Shown here: piece by piece, positions 61,571 through 64,000 of the stretch
Layout of the letters: every line of letters begins with the position of its first letter
How positions within the stretch are numbered: position 1 is the first letter of the stretch
DNA from: Antennarius striatus
Lineage: Eukaryota; Chordata; Actinopteri; Lophiiformes; Antennariidae
DNA: 64,000 bases
NCBI RefSeq assembly: GCF_040054535.1
Contig: NC_090782.1
Span: 23,058,501 to 23,122,500 of the forward strand
Direction of reading: 5' to 3'
Position numbers and translations under genes: made by a program
The notes under the pieces: model-generated
What the model was told of the DNA's origin: nothing
What the model saw: only the letters and a program-made list of their open reading frames with translations
The model's database searches: none

Positions 61571-63148
61571 ACATTTCACACGCGGAAAAGACGTAAATCT
61601 ATACTCCAGGGGAATTTTTGAGATTTTTTTTTTACTATTTTACTTTTTTATGCATGCAGCACCACAGGAATATAGTTAGAATGAATTAATAGTACATTTT
61701 GGTTAAATGATCTGGCTGTAATTTGCCCCTGTGATGCTGATATGACTGAAAAGGTGAAGCCTCCTCCCTGGATTTTGTCTTTCTCCTCAGATAGAGGTAT
61801 CATATCAAACTGACAGCCGCTCAGTTTAATGTCATTTAAATCTCTAACTGTTGTGTGCAGACTGATAATCTTCCTCTTTGTGATCTGCGGACTAATGAGA
61901 CCTCTCCTCTCTGCCTCTGTGGTGAAGCCTCCATCCTAATTTCTTAATGCTGAAACACAAAGACTTGGCTGCTGTGCGGCCTCAGTGGAGCGCCGGCGCT
62001 GACCACGATTCCACTGAATAAAGGAACGCTGGGAAAAAAGAAGGAGAGCTGGAAAACAGAGACGGACGGAAATAGAACAGCAGCACCGTGCGGTTTTTTT
62101 GGGCACTGTTGACAAAAGGCTATCATGTGTACCAGTTAAACGGACAAAAATACCCACAATCCTCTCTTTGGTGCTCATCTACAGCCATGTCACATCTCAG
62201 GTCTAAAATCTGTAATGATGCATAACACCGGGAGAGAGAAAGGAGACCTTTAGAGAGTGGAGAAAGGTGTCGTCTGCTAACATCCTCAGGTTAAGGCACG
62301 ACTGTGGCGACTAAACACGGAAACACTCCCAACAGTTGGAGCGTTTTTATCATTCCTGACCTCATTTTACAATTTGGTTAAATGAAAATGTTCTACAATT
62401 TAAATCCTTGTTGCTATTTTTGTCTTAACAATCCACACAAGGACTGGATTCCATTATTATTATGTTAAAATCTAATTAAATCTTCTTTTCACTGACACAC
62501 ACAAAAAATTTACTTGTACGTTTATATAAAATCTGGCAAACTGATGCAGAGTTTGAAAATGTTGTTTTTCTTTTTCCTGAAGGGGATCCAGAAAAATCCT
62601 GAAAATGTTTTTCTTTTCTGCACCAACCAATATTTCCACGAGCTATTTCTGAATGCTGATTAGTAATAATATTATTTTATTATATATTTTATGATATTAT
62701 GGGCTGATTGCAGCAGTCCAGGTCAGAGTTTACAGAATGTCCCCATCAGAATCAGAAGGTTTTCCAGGACGTCAGCAGGATTTCTTATCTGGTTGTACTT
62801 TTTTCCATCAGTGCTCCTCTTCGTTCTTCATCCATCTATCCTTGGAGGCCTGATTCTTTTTCAGGCGTTTCTGGACAGGAAGTTACTGCTTCACCATTTA
62901 TATAGACACACACAACGTCTCAAGGCTGAGTTTTATTTCATCTTTTCTCCTCAAAAATGTGAAGTTTTTCTTTTAATCTCTTCTCTATATTCCAGAGTAT
63001 TTTGTCAATACTTCCCAGCAAGTTGACAATTTATTTGTGTTTATTTGCTAACATTTCCAATGTCCATCTGTTAAAAAGGTTTATATGGCATATCAAGGAA
63101 AAAATGTACTTAAGATTCACTTTTAGAAAACAAACACAAACGACCTGT
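61571..63148. other. Intergenic DNA, nothing firm
   Basis: AT-rich; a moderately balanced part at about 61740-62070. No gene recognised. Confidence 0.5.
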
Positions 63149-63182
<34 letters not shown>

Positions 63183-63188
63183 ACACAC
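63149..63188. repeat. (CA)n microsatellite
   Basis: About 20 CA units with one GTA interruption. Confidence 0.95.
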
Positions 63189-63229
63189 ATTTAATGTATT
63201 ACTTACAGATTAATACAGGCATCCAACCT

Positions 63230-63647
63230 ACTTCCCTCCCCAGAATGTGTGTGCGTTATTAACCCCAACACTACTCCTGCTTGTCTGCCGACATTAACCC
63301 CGTTTTGTTCCCCCTCTCCTCCCCTCTCCTCTCCTCCCCTCTCCTCTTTTCTCCTCCCTCTCTCTCCCACGGCGCTAATGAAGTTCAATAGGTGCGTTTT
63401 TCCTCTCGTCTCTCCTGCGATTATTCTCTCCTCGTTTTCTCTGTCCCTCCATCGCTCTATAGTTGGCAGTGGCAGAGGTTAGACAAGCACACTCTGCCCC
63501 CCCCCTCTTCCCTCCCTCGCTGCCCCCCTCCCTCACTGCCTCACCGGGTCCCCGAGGTGCTCTCTGCTTAACGAGGCTGGATATCTGTTTCCTAAAATCA
63601 ATCGTCTGTCTTAAACGGACATCCCCAACCATCTGCTTCAGGGGTTT

Positions 63648-63696
<49 letters not shown>

Positions 63697-64000
63697 TCTG
63701 TCACTGACTCGCTGGCACTCCAATCCCAATATTTGTCGAGTGTGTGATCCAGCAGGCTCCTGGAGGGCCCCAGAGCGCCAAAGCTGGGGTTGTCCGGGGG
63801 CTCCTCAAACTGCCTGGCTGGGCTGGGCTGGGCTTGGGGGGGGGCTCTCACTTGGCCCTACTCCTGCCCCCCCCACCCTCCCTTCTCTCTCATCCCTCTC
63901 CTCCTCTGTTGCTTTTCTGTTTGATTAATCTGTAAATCTGTGCGACACGCGGACGAGGCTCCGCTGGAAAAAGCAGTGAAACGCAGCGCTAATCCCTTTA
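63230..64000. other. Pyrimidine-rich then GC-balanced DNA at the right edge
   Basis: CTCC-rich runs (about 63308-63365, 63498-63540) and a (CA)n at 63649-63694. The pieces between (63366-63480, 63540-63645) are complex and may be regulatory. No gene recognised. Confidence 0.4.

Overview
The window is vertebrate nuclear DNA, almost certainly from a teleost fish. It has multi-exon genes with GT-AG introns, long (CA/TG)n microsatellites throughout, a tRNA-derived SINE of a fish type, and a retrotransposon 3' tail. Three genes are recognised by protein content: ttc14 (+, 6043-11749), fxr1 (+, 28311-36462) and dnajc19 (-, 38795-40045). This is the order of human 3q26.33, where DNAJC19 is followed by the SOX2-OT lncRNA and SOX2. 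The right 24 kb is therefore read as the proximal part of the sox2/sox2ot gene desert. SOX2 itself is not in the window. I found no exon of CCDC39, which lies between TTC14 and FXR1 in human.

Left end (1-4258, minus strand): an unrecognised mucin-like gene. Exon 1 (4195-4258) encodes a signal peptide and ends in a good donor. Exon 2 starts at 3303 in matching phase and stays open for 1,100 codons of Thr/Ser/Pro/Val/Ala-rich imperfect repeats until it runs off the window. It has no stop codon in view, so a complete-ORF search would miss it. It is divergent from ttc14, with an NRF1-type promoter element between them.

6.0-12.0 kb: ttc14, 12 coding exons, 783 residues (S1 domain, TPRs, RS/KE-rich tail). 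12.0-28.1 kb: no protein gene; microsatellites, a degenerate TTAGGG-like minisatellite, a LINE-type tail, and several AT-balanced stretches that look like conserved regulatory DNA (about 19.7-21.3 and 24.6-25.1 kb). 28.3-38.3 kb: fxr1, 18 coding exons, 680 residues, including a 78-nt Arg-rich exon that corresponds to the alternatively spliced muscle exon of mammals, and a 1.9-kb 3' UTR. 38.7-40.05 kb: dnajc19, convergent with fxr1; its start codon is the last three bases of exon 1.

40.3-64 kb: no confident protein gene. It holds regulatory-looking blocks (POU octamer, SOX and homeodomain motifs) separated by microsatellites. Two well-spliced-looking exons (49581-49872 and 50138-50194, + strand) downstream of twin TATA boxes are candidates for sox2ot. 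The genes are not a pathway: ttc14 and fxr1 encode RNA-associated proteins and dnajc19 a mitochondrial import co-chaperone; they are linked by ancient synteny next to SOX2. A recurring oddity is that (TG/CA)n arrays lie directly against functional splice sites in three different genes.
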